64,000 nucleotides of DNA from Modicisalibacter luteus DSM 23508 (GCF_000378505.1 NZ_KB899997.1:124001-188000); one strand, 5' to 3'; positions 33,017-42,242 are shown, counted from the stretch's first letter. Program-made: numbers and translations. Notes: a model not told the origin generated them from the sequence alone.

Positions 33017-34516
33017 TCAAAAGCGCGGCAGTTCCGGATGCGGCAACTCATTGTTATGCACATGCATCGCGCCAAATTCGGCGCAGCGCTGTAGCGTCGG
33101 AATGTTCTTGCCTGGATTGAGCAAACGTCGGGTGTCGAAGGCCGCCTTCACGGCATGGAACGTGGTCAGCTCGTCGGGCTGGAACTGGGCGCACATCTGG
33201 TTGATTTTTTCGCGGCCTACGCCGTGCTCGCCGGTGATGCTGCCGCCGGCCTCGACGCATAGTTCGAGAATCTTGCCACCCACCGTCTCGGCCAGTTCCA
33301 GCTCGCCTTCGCGGTTGGCATCGAACAGGATCAATGGGTGCATGTTGCCGTCGCCGGCATGAAATACGTTGGCAACACGCAGCCCGTACTGCTCGGACAG
33401 GTCGGCGATGCCCTTGAGGACACGCGGCAGCTCGCGACGCGGAATGGTGCCGTCCATGCAGTAATAGTCAGGCGACATGCGGCCCACTGCCGGGAAGGCG
33501 TTCTTGCGGCCGGCCCAGAACTTGGCGCGCTCGGCATCATCGCGAGCCTGGGCGATGTCGGTAGCGCCCGCTGCTTCGAGCACCCGACGCACGGTCTGGC
33601 AGTCGTCGTCGACGTCGGCTTCCACGCCGTCCAGCTCGCAGAGCAGTATGGCTTCTGCCTCCACCGGGTAGTTGGCGTGAATAAAGTCCTCGGCGGCGCG
33701 GATCGCCAGGTTGTCCATCATTTCCAGGCCGCCCGGGATGATACCCGCGGCGATGATATCGCCGACCGCCTTGCCGGCCTTCTCGACATCGTCGAAGCTG
33801 GCCATCAGCACCTTGGCGCTCTCCGGCTTGGGCAGCAGCTTGACGGTGATCTCGGTCACCACACCGAGCATGCCTTCGGAACCGGTGAACAGTGCCATCA
33901 GGTCGAAGCCGGGGGCGTCGAAGGCCTCCGAGCCCAGCGTCATTCGTTCGCCCTCGATGGTGACTACCTCGACACGCATGACGTTGTGTACCGTCAGGCC
34001 GTATTTCAGGCAATGTACCCCGCCGGCATTTTCGGCCACGTTACCGCCGATGGAACAGGCGATCTGAGAAGAGGGGTCTGGCGCGTAGTAGAGCCCGTAG
34101 GGCGCGGCGGCCTCGGAAATCGCCAGGTTGCGCACGCCGGGCTGAACACGAGCGATACGCGCGTCAGGATCGACTTCGAGAATCTTGGCGAAGCGCGACA
34201 TGACCAGCAGCACGCCCTGTTCCAACGGCAGGGCACCGCCCGACAGGCCGGTGCCGGCACCGCGGGTGACCACGGGGACTCCCAGCTCGTAACAGGTGCG
34301 CAGTAATGTCTCGACCTGTTCCAGGGTGTTCGGCATGGCCACCAGCATGGGCAGGATGCGATAGGCCGCCAGGCCATCGCATTCGAAGGGGCGAAGGTCT
34401 TCCTCGCGGTGCAGCAGCGTCATGTCCGGCAGCGCTTTCTGCAGCTGCTCGAACACGCTCGTCTTGTCCTGTTTCGACAACGCGCCATCGAGGCGTTCGT
34501 CGTAGAGAATGTTCAT
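33017..34516 (-). CDS. glcD: Glycolate oxidase catalytic subunit
   Basis: FAD-dependent D-2-hydroxyacid oxidoreductase, oxidising glycolate to glyoxylate; 499 aa, identical in length to E. coli GlcD. The FAD domain contains TRGAGTGLSGGALP, YAPDPSSQIACSIGGNVAENAGG and GSEGMLGVVTEITVKLLP. The catalytic C-terminal domain has NVFHAGDGNMHPL and GEHGVGREK. I start at the ATG at 34516 (MNILYDERLDG), which aligns with the E. coli start and has GGGG 6 bases upstream; an ATG two codons earlier is possible. Divergent from glcC. Confidence 0.95.
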   Translation of the reverse strand: MNILYDERLDGALSKQDKTSVFEQLQKALPDMTLLHREEDLRPFECDGLAAYRILPMLVAMPNTLEQVETLLRTCYELGVPVVTRGAGTGLSGGALPLEQGVLLVMSRFAKILEVDPDARIARVQPGVRNLAISEAAAPYGLYYAPDPSSQIACSIGGNVAENAGGVHCLKYGLTVHNVMRVEVVTIEGERMTLGSEAFDAPGFDLMALFTGSEGMLGVVTEITVKLLPKPESAKVLMASFDDVEKAGKAVGDIIAAGIIPGGLEMMDNLAIRAAEDFIHANYPVEAEAILLCELDGVEADVDDDCQTVRRVLEAAGATDIAQARDDAERAKFWAGRKNAFPAVGRMSPDYYCMDGTIPRRELPRVLKGIADLSEQYGLRVANVFHAGDGNMHPLILFDANREGELELAETVGGKILELCVEAGGSITGEHGVGREKINQMCAQFQPDELTTFHAVKAAFDTRRLLNPGKNIPTLQRCAEFGAMHVHNNELPHPELPRF

Positions 34517-34590
34517 GGTCATCCCCGATCAACGTCACGGTAGCCACCCAATTTGCTGCTTCCAGCAGGTCGTGTCTATACATTGGTACA

Positions 34591-34603
34591 CTGGTCAGAC
34601 CAG
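34591..34603. promoter_or_regulatory. GlcC operator 1
   Basis: Perfect palindrome CTGGTC-A-GACCAG, a typical TGGTC-N-GACCA site for FadR-subfamily GntR regulators, located 75 bp upstream of glcD. Confidence 0.75.
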
Positions 34604-34689
34604 CCATTAGTCTAATTCCTGAAAACGCTTTCCAGGGTTTCAATGGTCTGCCAAGGCCAAGCCCATGTTGGCCTGTTGACGATAAACAA

Positions 34690-34702
34690 CTGGTCTGACC
34701 AG
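34690..34702. promoter_or_regulatory. GlcC operator 2
   Basis: Perfect palindrome CTGGTC-T-GACCAG, differing from operator 1 only at the central base. It ends 9 bp before the glcC start and overlaps its ribosome site (AGAGGA), as expected for autoregulation. Centres of the two operators are 99 bp apart. Confidence 0.75.
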
Positions 34703-34711
34703 AGGAATGCG

Positions 34712-35488
34712 ATGCGCGATGCCCCCGACAGCCGGCCCATGGCACGAACGGCGGATACCGTGGTGGCCCGGCTGGAGCAACTGATCCTCGATGGCGTGCT
34801 AAAGCCGGGGCAGTTACTGCCTTCCGAGCGACGCCTTTGCGACAAGCTGGGCGTCTCGCGAGCCTCGCTGCGCGAGGGACTCAGGGCTCTGCGCAGCAAG
34901 GGCATCATCGAGACCCACCAAGGGCGGGGCTCGACCGTTGCCAGGCTGTTGCCCGAGCGCGACGACAGCCCTCTGATGCACCTGTTCAGGGACCATCCGC
35001 GGACTCTCTATGACCTGCTCGAGGTTCGTGCATTGCTGGAGGGCGAGTCGGCACGGCTCGCGGCGCTGCGCGGGACGCCGGCGGATCGGGTGCTGGTCAC
35101 GCGACGCTATGAGGAGTTGGTTGCTTATGTCGAAGCGGCCGATCCGATCGATGCCGAGCGGCTGGCCCGGCTGGACCACGCCTTTCACCTGGCGATCTGC
35201 GAGGCGTCGCACAACCCAGTACTTGTGCACACCTTGCAAGGGCTGACCGATCTATTGCTCAGCTCGGTCTTTGCCTCACTCAAGAACCTGTATCACCGGC
35301 CTGGGCCGCGTACATGGATCAACGAGCAGCATGCCCAACTATTCGAGGCGGTAGTGAGTCAGGATGCCGAGCGTGCCCGACAGGTGGCGCTGCAGCATCT
35401 GGATAGCATCGAGCGGGGGCTGCGCGAGATCGAAGCAGAAAACGAGCGCCTGGTGCGCTCGTCCATGCGTCTGGAAGGGTGGGGGTGA
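34712..35488 (+). CDS. glcC: GntR/FadR-family regulator of the glc operon
   Basis: Glycolate-responsive regulator, 258 aa. Winged helix LLPSERRLCDKLGVSRASLREGLRALRSKGIIETHQGRG (about residues 35-75), then an FCD effector domain with metal/ligand residues in RLARLDHAFHLAICEASHNP and the NEQHAQLFEAV helix. The ATG at 34712 follows AGAGGA; the longer upstream frame runs through operator 2. Divergent from glcDEFG as in E. coli. Confidence 0.88.
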   Translation: MRDAPDSRPMARTADTVVARLEQLILDGVLKPGQLLPSERRLCDKLGVSRASLREGLRALRSKGIIETHQGRGSTVARLLPERDDSPLMHLFRDHPRTLYDLLEVRALLEGESARLAALRGTPADRVLVTRRYEELVAYVEAADPIDAERLARLDHAFHLAICEASHNPVLVHTLQGLTDLLLSSVFASLKNLYHRPGPRTWINEQHAQLFEAVVSQDAERARQVALQHLDSIERGLREIEAENERLVRSSMRLEGWG

Positions 35489-35498
35489 CGGCGTAAAC

Positions 35499-36191
35499 TC
35501 AGGAAGAAACGGCTCGAGAAGGAAGTTCGTCTTCTTCCTCTTCGATCATGCCTTCCAGAGAGGCGACTTCGAGCTTGTTGCACAAGTGTTCGCGAAGAAT
35601 TCGTCCCAGCATTGGGCCGTCGCGTTTCTGCAGCGCTTCGATCATGGCCTCGTGATCCTCGACGGCACGTTTCCAGTAATCCTCTGTCATCTTTTTCGAG
35701 TAGCGTACGCGCTTCACGCGTTGGCTGAGGTTGTTGTACATCTCTTCGAGCACATCATTATCGGCCGCTGCGATAATGTGCTCGTGGATTTGTTGGTTGA
35801 CTCGGAAATAGGGCTGTAAGTCGCGCTTGCGGTAGTGGTCGAGCATCGTCTCGTGAAGCCGTTGAATAGTTGCAACCTTTTCGTCGCTGATATTCCGACA
35901 GGCCAGTTCGCCTGACAGCCCTTCCAAAGCGGCCATTACATCGTAGGTATTGCGCACTTTCTTCACCGTCAGGCGAGTGACCCGTGCGCCTCGATTGGGG
36001 AGTAGCTCTACGAGGCCTTCCGAGGCCATTACCTTGAGCGCCTCGCGTAGCGGGGTACGCGATACCCCGAACTGTTCGCAGAGCTTCTTTTCCGAGATGC
36101 GCTCTCCCGGTGTTAAAACCCCCTGTTCGATCAGCTCTCGGACGCGGTCGGCGACCTCACGATAAAGGTTCCTGTGCTGGATCTTTTCCAT
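35499..36191 (-). CDS. GntR/FCD-family regulator of the hydroxyacid catabolic block
   Basis: GntR regulator of the FCD (VanR-like) group, 230 aa. Winged helix ISEKKLCEQFGVSRTPLREALKVMASEGLVELLPNRGARV (about residues 32-71). The FCD domain has the ligand helices FRVNQQIHEHIIAAADND and AVEDHEAMIEAL. Divergent from the HbpS-like gene and followed by the TRAP-crotonase-aminotransferase block, whose promoters share an AT-rich motif, so it is the probable local repressor. The inducer is unknown. Confidence 0.87.
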   Translation of the reverse strand: MEKIQHRNLYREVADRVRELIEQGVLTPGERISEKKLCEQFGVSRTPLREALKVMASEGLVELLPNRGARVTRLTVKKVRNTYDVMAALEGLSGELACRNISDEKVATIQRLHETMLDHYRKRDLQPYFRVNQQIHEHIIAAADNDVLEEMYNNLSQRVKRVRYSKKMTEDYWKRAVEDHEAMIEALQKRDGPMLGRILREHLCNKLEVASLEGMIEEEEDELPSRAVSS

Positions 36192-36272
36192 TTATAGATT
36201 CTCGCATCGGAGAAATTCAGGTGACGATACGCACAGCGTTTCGCTGCGTCGCCTTGACTTGATTCCTGAAAC

Positions 36273-36291
36273 GGTATTATGAATTCAAAAT
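36273..36291. promoter_or_regulatory. Shared AT-rich motif, site 1 (GntR/HbpS-like intergenic region)
   Basis: Minus-strand ATTTTGAATTCATAATACC lies 36 bp before the HbpS-like start and about 80 bp before the divergent GntR start. It closely resembles sites upstream of dctP and of the aminotransferase gene. Probable operator of the GntR protein. Confidence 0.5.
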
Positions 36292-36326
36292 CAAGACAAC
36301 AACAATTCATACCCAAGGAGCCGCTC

Positions 36327-36788
36327 ATGGCCGGCAAGGTATTTCGTTCTCACTTCCAGATTTCCCGCCTTCAGGCTCGCCAGATCATCGACACGGCATT
36401 CAGTAAAGCTCGTAATGCCGGGATGGAGCCGTTGACTGCTGTCGTGCTCGATATGGGGGGCAATGTCATCGCCGCCGAACGTGAGGACGGTTGCGCGCCG
36501 CTGCGCTTTCCCGTGGCCAGAGGGAAAGCCTATGCCGCCCTCGGTAATGGCGTGGCCAGCCGTATTGTGGGCGAACGCAATGAGCAACGTCCTGCTTTCC
36601 TAGCTTCAGTGGCTGCAGCCTCGGATGGCCAGTTCGTTCCTGTGCCCGGTGGGCTCGTGATCCTTAACGAAAAGAGTTGCGTGATCGGAGCGGTAGGGAT
36701 TAGTGGCGCATCTTCGGACGAAGATGAGCAAGCGGCCTTGGCAGGTATCCATGAGGCAGGGTTCCGGGCTGGCCTGGCACCGGATTGA
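36327..36788 (+). CDS. HbpS/GlcG-family protein
   Basis: Second GlcG/HbpS-family member in the window, 153 aa. Family segments: EPLTAVVLDMGGNVIAAEREDGCAPLRFPVARGKAYAA and VPGGLVILNEKSCVIGAVGISGASSDEDE. The ATG at 36327 has an ideal AAGGAG with 6-base spacing; an upstream ATG at 36279 lies within the operator motif and lacks a ribosome site. Homologues often accompany hydroxyacid or diol catabolic genes. It is followed by a long intergenic region before dctP, so it may be its own unit. Confidence 0.85.
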   Translation: MAGKVFRSHFQISRLQARQIIDTAFSKARNAGMEPLTAVVLDMGGNVIAAEREDGCAPLRFPVARGKAYAALGNGVASRIVGERNEQRPAFLASVAAASDGQFVPVPGGLVILNEKSCVIGAVGISGASSDEDEQAALAGIHEAGFRAGLAPD

Positions 36789-37182
36789 TCCCGTTACTCG
36801 TGCAGCCACTTCCAGGCGTGATCTGAGCGGCTGATCGTCTCTTTTCACTTCGCTGTACACGATCGGCACTGAGAGTCTGAGCTGTCAGGCGTACCCAGTG
36901 CCGTATTTCTCTGCATATAATTAATTGATTTTAAAGAAATATTTTTGCCCACACGAGTCACTTGCGAAGGACTAAAGTATAATTTCGAATTTTGAATTAT
37001 GTATCCATATTCAAAATGCGGTCGAGTTTCGGCGCGCCATTACACCAGCACAACAAGGAGCGACCGAGCCGGCCAGGAAGAAGCTCCACAGACGGGCTTC
37101 GGTAGGCCACTGCCATGGCTGACAAGGTCCGTACTGATGGCGGTCCAGGACCTACAAAAACAACGAAACTTCGGAGATCGAC
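36789..37182 (+). promoter_or_regulatory. Intergenic region upstream of dctP
   Basis: A 394-bp gap without a convincing gene. It holds an AT-rich stretch at 36915-36945, a perfect TATAAT at 36978-36983 and the long palindromic motif just downstream. A -35 element at the right distance is weak (GAGTCA, 36955-36960). The last 160 bp are GC-richer and presumably a leader. I found no terminator hairpin for the HbpS-like gene. Confidence 0.45.
36989..37017. promoter_or_regulatory. Shared AT-rich motif, site 2 (dctP promoter), palindromic
   Basis: 29-bp element whose outer nine bases on each side are exact complements (ATTTTGAAT and ATTCAAAAT), with an inner TATGTATCCATA that is itself nearly symmetric. 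It sits directly downstream of TATAAT, where a bound repressor would block transcription start. Confidence 0.65.
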
Positions 37183-38154
37183 ATGAAAGCCATAAAGACA
37201 GCTCTACTCGCCACCGCGCTTGCCTTCGGCGTGCAGGCAGCCAGCGCCCAGGAGCGTGAGATCAAGTTTGGACACGTGGGCGGCCCCGGTTCCCTATTCG
37301 AGATTTCAGCCAACGAGTTCGCCAAGATCGCCAATGAAAAGCTCGAGGGAAAAGCTGAAGTGGTCGTTTACGGCTCGAGTCAGTTAGGCAGTGACTCCCA
37401 GATGCTCAACAAGCTGAAGTTGGGCACTATGGACCTCGCTCTGCCGTCTTCAATCATGAGCAGCGTATCTCCCGAATTCTCGCTCTTCGAGATGCCTTAT
37501 CTCATCGAGGATCGGGATCACATGCGCCGTGTTCGTGACGACTTCCTGCGTGAGGAACTCTATTCCGCGGCTGAGGCCAAGAACTACAAGATTATCGGCA
37601 TCTGGGAGAACGGCTTCCGCCAAATTACCAACAACACCCGACCGATCAACGTGCCTTCAGATCTCGAGGGTATCAAGCTAAGAACCCCCAACGGAGTGTG
37701 GCGTGTAGAGATGTTTAAGAGCTACGGCGCTAATCCTGCTCCGATGGCCCTGTCGGAGGCCTTCGTTGCCCTCCAGACCGGAGCCATGGATGGCCAGGAA
37801 AATCCCTTGGTACAGATCTATTCTCAGCGCTTCCAGGAGGTTCAGGATTACCTGTCTCTCTCCAACCACGTCTATACCCCAGCCTACGTGCTGGCCGGCG
37901 CCAGCTGGAATCGCCTGCCCGAAGACGTCCGCCAGGTGCTGGTCGAGACGGCTGAGGAGGTCGAGGGATATGCCTTGGAGCAAGGCGCGAAGCTTGACGA
38001 TAGTCTGCTTGCCAAGTTCGAGGAAGAGGGGATGCAGATCAACAAGGTTGATACCCAAGCCTTCGTTGATGGTTCTACTGCTATCTATGAGAAGTTCGGC
38101 GATGAAGTGGACGGTGGCCAGGAGATGATCACAAAGGTCGACGCGCTTCGCTGA
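37183..38154 (+). CDS. dctP: TRAP transporter solute-binding protein (DctP family)
   Basis: Periplasmic binding protein of a TRAP transporter, 323 aa, with signal peptide MKAIKTALLATALAFGVQAASA. The conserved carboxylate-binding Arg lies in GIKLRTPNGVWRVEMFKSYGANP, followed by PMALSEAFVALQTGAMDGQENPL. Ligand presumably an organic acid. GGAG precedes the ATG by 7 bases. First gene of the transporter operon; DctQ follows after 85 bp. Confidence 0.92.
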   Translation: MKAIKTALLATALAFGVQAASAQEREIKFGHVGGPGSLFEISANEFAKIANEKLEGKAEVVVYGSSQLGSDSQMLNKLKLGTMDLALPSSIMSSVSPEFSLFEMPYLIEDRDHMRRVRDDFLREELYSAAEAKNYKIIGIWENGFRQITNNTRPINVPSDLEGIKLRTPNGVWRVEMFKSYGANPAPMALSEAFVALQTGAMDGQENPLVQIYSQRFQEVQDYLSLSNHVYTPAYVLAGASWNRLPEDVRQVLVETAEEVEGYALEQGAKLDDSLLAKFEEEGMQINKVDTQAFVDGSTAIYEKFGDEVDGGQEMITKVDALR

Positions 38155-38239
38155 TTTTCTCGAGCCGGTGATAACGGGCATGCCACGCACAGCGACGACG
38201 TCGCGGCGGGGTGTGTCCCCTTCCTCCTTCTTCCCGGAG

Positions 38240-38839
38240 ATGGCTAACGTGTCCTTAAAACAGTTCAAGGCGGCTTATCAAAAGCTGCTGGAATTCATCG
38301 TGTTCCTGAATGTCGTGGCGTTGTCGGGGGTAGTGATTGTCGGTTTCATGTCACGCCTGCTCGGCTCACCCTTTAGCTGGTATGACGAGGTGGCCTCGGT
38401 AGGACTCGCCTGGCTAACTTATTATGGGGCTGCCCTGGCCGCGGCCAAAGGCGCCCACATTACCTGCCCTAGCATCATCAATATGGCATCGCCGCGTATT
38501 CGTCTTCCAGTGGCACTGCTGGCGGAGGCCATCACTATCGCCTTCTTCGTGCTGCTCGGTTACACGGGTTATCAGGTGGTGGTTATCCTGGAGGGCTCGA
38601 CTCTGGTGAGCCTGACCAGTGTCTCGCTGCAGCTCACGCAATCTGTCATTCCCATTGGTTCGGCGCTGTTCATCATTGCTCAGTTGCTTCGCTTGCCTGA
38701 GGTGATAGAGAGCGCCCGCGGGGCCGGTTTCATTGACCATGAATTGGAAGAGGCAGGTATCAATCCCGACGATGCTGGTGCGGGCAAGGGCATTCGCACG
38801 GATGAGCCAACCGATAGCCGGGCTCCCAATCGAGCCTGA
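38240..38839 (+). CDS. dctQ: TRAP transporter small membrane subunit (DctQ family)
   Basis: Four-span integral membrane subunit, 199 aa, with the family segment GSPFSWYDEVASVGLAWLTYYGAALAAAKGAH. Start is uncertain: I give the ATG at 38240 (MANVSLKQF), but the GTG at 38249 has GGAG at a better spacing of 9. An in-frame ATG at 38168 lacks a ribosome site. The C-terminal 30 residues are hydrophilic. Confidence 0.88.
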   Translation: MANVSLKQFKAAYQKLLEFIVFLNVVALSGVVIVGFMSRLLGSPFSWYDEVASVGLAWLTYYGAALAAAKGAHITCPSIINMASPRIRLPVALLAEAITIAFFVLLGYTGYQVVVILEGSTLVSLTSVSLQLTQSVIPIGSALFIIAQLLRLPEVIESARGAGFIDHELEEAGINPDDAGAGKGIRTDEPTDSRAPNRA

Positions 38840-38869
38840 CGGACATCAGCGAACCAGCGGAGAGTAATA

Positions 38870-40153
38870 ATGATCATATTATCGATGTTCATGGGGCTGA
38901 TATCTCTGATTCTCATCAATGTGCCGGTTGCCGTGGCGTTGGGGCTCGTGGGGGCCTTGGCCACCGTGGCGAGCTTCGGAATCTTTGCACTGCCTAACAT
39001 CGGCATGGTGATGTTTGATGGCGCGACCAAGTTTCCCTTGATTGCGATCCCGCTATTCATCCTGGCCGGGGCGATCATGAACGCTTCTAGCATCTCGCGG
39101 CGTCTCATAGACCTGGCCATGGCCATGGTCGGGTTCATCAAGGGCGGCCTGTCCATGGTGACAATAGGTGCGTCGATCTTCTTCGCCGAGATTTCAGGCT
39201 CGGCAGTGGCCGGTGTGTCTGCCATCGGCAGTATCCTGATACCGGCAATGCGCAAGAAAGGGTACTCCAAGGAGTTCTCGGCTGCGATTTCCTCCTCAGC
39301 CGCCAGTTTGGCAATCATCCTGCCGCCGTCGATTCCCATGATTCTCTATGCAGTCATGTCCGGCGAGTCGGTGGTCAAGATGTTCATCGCCGGTATCTTC
39401 CCTGGTTTGCTGGGTGCCATGGGGCTGGCTGGCATGTGCTACTACCTGGCCCGCAAGCATGGGTTTCCTTCTGAGGGAAAGTTCCAGGCCAAGCGGCTTT
39501 GGGAGGCCTTTAAGGGGGCGATCTGGGCGCTGCTGATCCCGGTCATCATTCTCGGCGGGATTTTTGGCGGTATCGTCACTGCCACCGAAGGGGCGGCCCT
39601 TGCTGTGGTGGTGGCCATCTTCATAAGTGCAGTGATCTATCGCGAGTTCAGCCTGAAGATATTCTACAAGTCTTGCGTTGACGCCGGCATTCAGACAGCG
39701 GTTGTGATGCTGCTGGTGGCGAGTTCCGCTGTGGTGGGGCTCTATCTGACCGAGACCCAGATTCCTCAGCAGATGGCTAATTCCATCAGCGATCTGACAG
39801 ATAACAAGTACATCATCCTGGCACTGCTCAACATTATCTTCCTGATCCTGGGGATTTTTCTGCATTCGGCGGCAGCGATTATCCTGGTCGTGCCGATCGT
39901 GCTGCCCTTGGTGACGGCAGTGGGCATCGATCCGCTGCACTTCGGTCTGATCGTAACGCTGAACCTGGCTATTGGCCAGCAGACACCTCCGGTGGCAAGT
40001 GTATTAATTGCCTCATGTTCGATAGCGAAGTCGGATATCTGGGCCACCACCCGCACCAACCTTTGGTTTATTGGGGTGCTGTTCCTGATCCTGATGATCA
40101 ATACCTATATCCCGGCCTTCGCCCTATCCCTGGTCAATTTCGTTTATGGCTGA
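38870..40153 (+). CDS. dctM: TRAP transporter large membrane subunit (DctM family)
   Basis: Large TRAP permease, 427 aa, about 11-12 spans. Conserved features include FPLIAIPLFILAGAIMNASSIS, a helical hairpin with ASIFFAEISGSAVAGVSAIGSILIPAM, and the PPSIPMILYAVMSGESV motif. Drives Na+-coupled uptake with DctP and DctQ. GGAGAG precedes the ATG. It is followed after 69 bp by the crotonase gene on the same strand. Confidence 0.93.
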   Translation: MIILSMFMGLISLILINVPVAVALGLVGALATVASFGIFALPNIGMVMFDGATKFPLIAIPLFILAGAIMNASSISRRLIDLAMAMVGFIKGGLSMVTIGASIFFAEISGSAVAGVSAIGSILIPAMRKKGYSKEFSAAISSSAASLAIILPPSIPMILYAVMSGESVVKMFIAGIFPGLLGAMGLAGMCYYLARKHGFPSEGKFQAKRLWEAFKGAIWALLIPVIILGGIFGGIVTATEGAALAVVVAIFISAVIYREFSLKIFYKSCVDAGIQTAVVMLLVASSAVVGLYLTETQIPQQMANSISDLTDNKYIILALLNIIFLILGIFLHSAAAIILVVPIVLPLVTAVGIDPLHFGLIVTLNLAIGQQTPPVASVLIASCSIAKSDIWATTRTNLWFIGVLFLILMINTYIPAFALSLVNFVYG

Positions 40154-40222
40154 AGAGGCTAATGATACTGCCGAAGCCCGACACGGTAGCGTCCGCCAGG
40201 GCAAGATCAATGGAGAATCTCA

Positions 40223-41008
40223 ATGAATAGTGACAACCTTCTTTTCGAAATGCGCGACGGGGTGGCCTGGATCGGTTTCAACCGTCCTGATAGCCGCAAT
40301 GCCATGACCTGGGAGATGTACGATGCGCTGGAGACGGCCTGCGATCAGCTCGCGGACGAGGACAGTGTGCATGCGGTCGTGCTGCATGGTGTCGGCGGTG
40401 AGGCTTTCGTGGCGGGTACAGACATCACACAGTTCGCCACATTTACCGCGCCGGAAGATGCGATTGGTTACGAGCGCCGCATCGACCGAGTGGTGGGTAA
40501 GCTGGAGGCTTTGCCCAAGCCCACCATTGCCATGATCGAAGGCTACTGTGTTGGCGGTGGGGCGGCGTTGGCCATGGTCTGCGACTTTCGCTACAGCACT
40601 CCATCACTGAAATTCGGCGTACCTATAGCTAGAACGCTGGGCAATTCCTTATCAATCACCAACGTTTCGCGTCTGATCGATATGGTCGGCATCGCTCGCA
40701 CCAAGGAAGTGCTGATGATGGCTAAGCTGTTCAACGCCGACGAGGCGCAGCAGGCAGGGTTGGTCAATGGCGTCTTCGCGCCTGAAGCTATCGCTGATGA
40801 AGTGGCATCGATTGCCGGTGAGTTCGCCAAGCGTGCGCCGCTCACGCTGCAGGCCAGCAAGGCGCTAGTGGGACGCGTGCAGGCACAGCGGCGAGCGGCC
40901 GCCGAGGCAAGTGACGATTGGGTTACCACTTGTTATATGAGCGATGACTTCAAAGCTGCGGTTAACAAGTTCATCAATAAGACACCTTTTGCCTGGACTG
41001 GAAAGTAA
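40223..41008 (+). CDS. Enoyl-CoA hydratase/isomerase family protein
   Basis: Crotonase-fold protein, 261 aa. The oxyanion-hole segments are VAGTDITQF and YCVGGGAALAMVCD. At the position of the first catalytic Glu of classical enoyl-CoA hydratase (QPEILLG type) this protein reads FGVPIARTLGNSL, without an acid. The second Glu appears kept in TKEVLMMAK. So it may be a hydratase variant, isomerase or hydrolase acting on an unusual acyl-CoA. GGAG precedes the ATG. It sits between the TRAP transporter and a CoA-transferase, suggesting that the imported acid is processed as a CoA ester. Confidence 0.87.
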   Translation: MNSDNLLFEMRDGVAWIGFNRPDSRNAMTWEMYDALETACDQLADEDSVHAVVLHGVGGEAFVAGTDITQFATFTAPEDAIGYERRIDRVVGKLEALPKPTIAMIEGYCVGGGAALAMVCDFRYSTPSLKFGVPIARTLGNSLSITNVSRLIDMVGIARTKEVLMMAKLFNADEAQQAGLVNGVFAPEAIADEVASIAGEFAKRAPLTLQASKALVGRVQAQRRAAAEASDDWVTTCYMSDDFKAAVNKFINKTPFAWTGK

Positions 41009-41040
41009 CCCGGTTCTGGCTGCCGCCAAGGAGAGGATCG

Positions 41041-42228
41041 ATGTTCGCTTTGAATGGTTTGAAAGTACTTGACGTGTCGCAAATCATGGCAGGCCCGTAT
41101 TGCACCATGGTTCTGGGTGACCTGGGTGCCGAGGTCATAAAGGTCGAAAAGTCCAACGGGGGCGACGATAGCCGCCAGATGGGCCCCTACATCAATGATG
41201 AATCGACTTGCTTCTCGCAAATCAACCGCAACAAGAAAAGCATTTCCTTGAATCTCAAGAACACGCGTGCACGGGCGATCTTCTATCGTCTGGCCGAGGA
41301 TGCTGATGTCATCGTCGAGAATTATCGTCCAGGGGTGACTCAGTCGCTCGAAATCGATTACGACACGATAAAAGCCATTAACCCAGGCATTATCTATTGT
41401 TCGATTTCCGGCTACGGCCAAACCGGCCCCTACCGGCATAAAGGTGGCTTCGATCTGGTGGCTCAGGGCATGACCGGCCTGATGTCGATGACCGGCGAGC
41501 CAGGGCGTCGCCCGCTAAAGACCGGCATTGCCGTCTACGATATCGGTGCAGGTATTACAGCCGTCTATTCGATTTTGGCTGCATATATTCACAAGATGCA
41601 AAGCGGGGAAGGCCAGCATATCGATATAGCCATCACTGAATGTGGCCTGCCCTGGTACACCTGGGAAGCGGCAGCCTACTTTGCCGAAGGCAAGGTGCCC
41701 GAGCCCACTGGCTGGAGGCACCGTGTTTCGGCCCCTTACCAAGCGGTCAAGGCCCGCGACGGCTACCTGATGCTTGGCTGTGCCAATCAGCGGACCTGGG
41801 AAAGATTCACTCGTGACGTGCTGGAGAGGGAAGATCTTCTGACCGATGAGCGCTTCTTGACCAATCATGATCGCGGCCAGCGTGTCGAGGAGCTCGAGGC
41901 ACTGCTCGAGACGATCATGGCCGATCGTAACGTCGACGACTGGCTCGAACGCTGCGACAAAGCTGGGGTGCCGGCGGGTCCGATCAATGACTTTGCCCAG
42001 GCAATGCAGGACGAGCATTACTTGGCCAGAGGCATGGTGCAGGAAGTCGAACATCCGAAGATCGGCAAGATGAAGACAATAGGCTTTCCTAGCAAATTCT
42101 CGCGAACTCCGTCGCAAATCCGTCAGCCGGCACCGCTGTTCGCCCAGCATACCGATGAAGTGCTAGCCACCCTGGGCATCAAGGGGGAGGAGCTCAAGGC
42201 ACTGAGGGCTGAGGGCTGTATCAAATAG
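41041..42228 (+). CDS. CaiB/BaiF-type (family III) CoA-transferase
   Basis: Family III CoA-transferase, 395 aa, with N-terminal GLKVLDVSQIMAGPYCTMVLGDLGAEVIKVEK and the segment GYGQTGPYRHKGGFDLVAQGMTGLMSMTG. D167 (TGIAVYDIGAG) is in the position of the aspartate that forms the acyl anhydride in formyl-CoA transferase. It probably moves CoA from a donor such as succinyl-CoA to the imported acid. AAGGAGAGG precedes the ATG. 32 bp downstream of the crotonase gene. Confidence 0.9.
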   Translation: MFALNGLKVLDVSQIMAGPYCTMVLGDLGAEVIKVEKSNGGDDSRQMGPYINDESTCFSQINRNKKSISLNLKNTRARAIFYRLAEDADVIVENYRPGVTQSLEIDYDTIKAINPGIIYCSISGYGQTGPYRHKGGFDLVAQGMTGLMSMTGEPGRRPLKTGIAVYDIGAGITAVYSILAAYIHKMQSGEGQHIDIAITECGLPWYTWEAAAYFAEGKVPEPTGWRHRVSAPYQAVKARDGYLMLGCANQRTWERFTRDVLEREDLLTDERFLTNHDRGQRVEELEALLETIMADRNVDDWLERCDKAGVPAGPINDFAQAMQDEHYLARGMVQEVEHPKIGKMKTIGFPSKFSRTPSQIRQPAPLFAQHTDEVLATLGIKGEELKALRAEGCIK

Positions 42229-42242
42229 ATTTTTTTCTTTCG

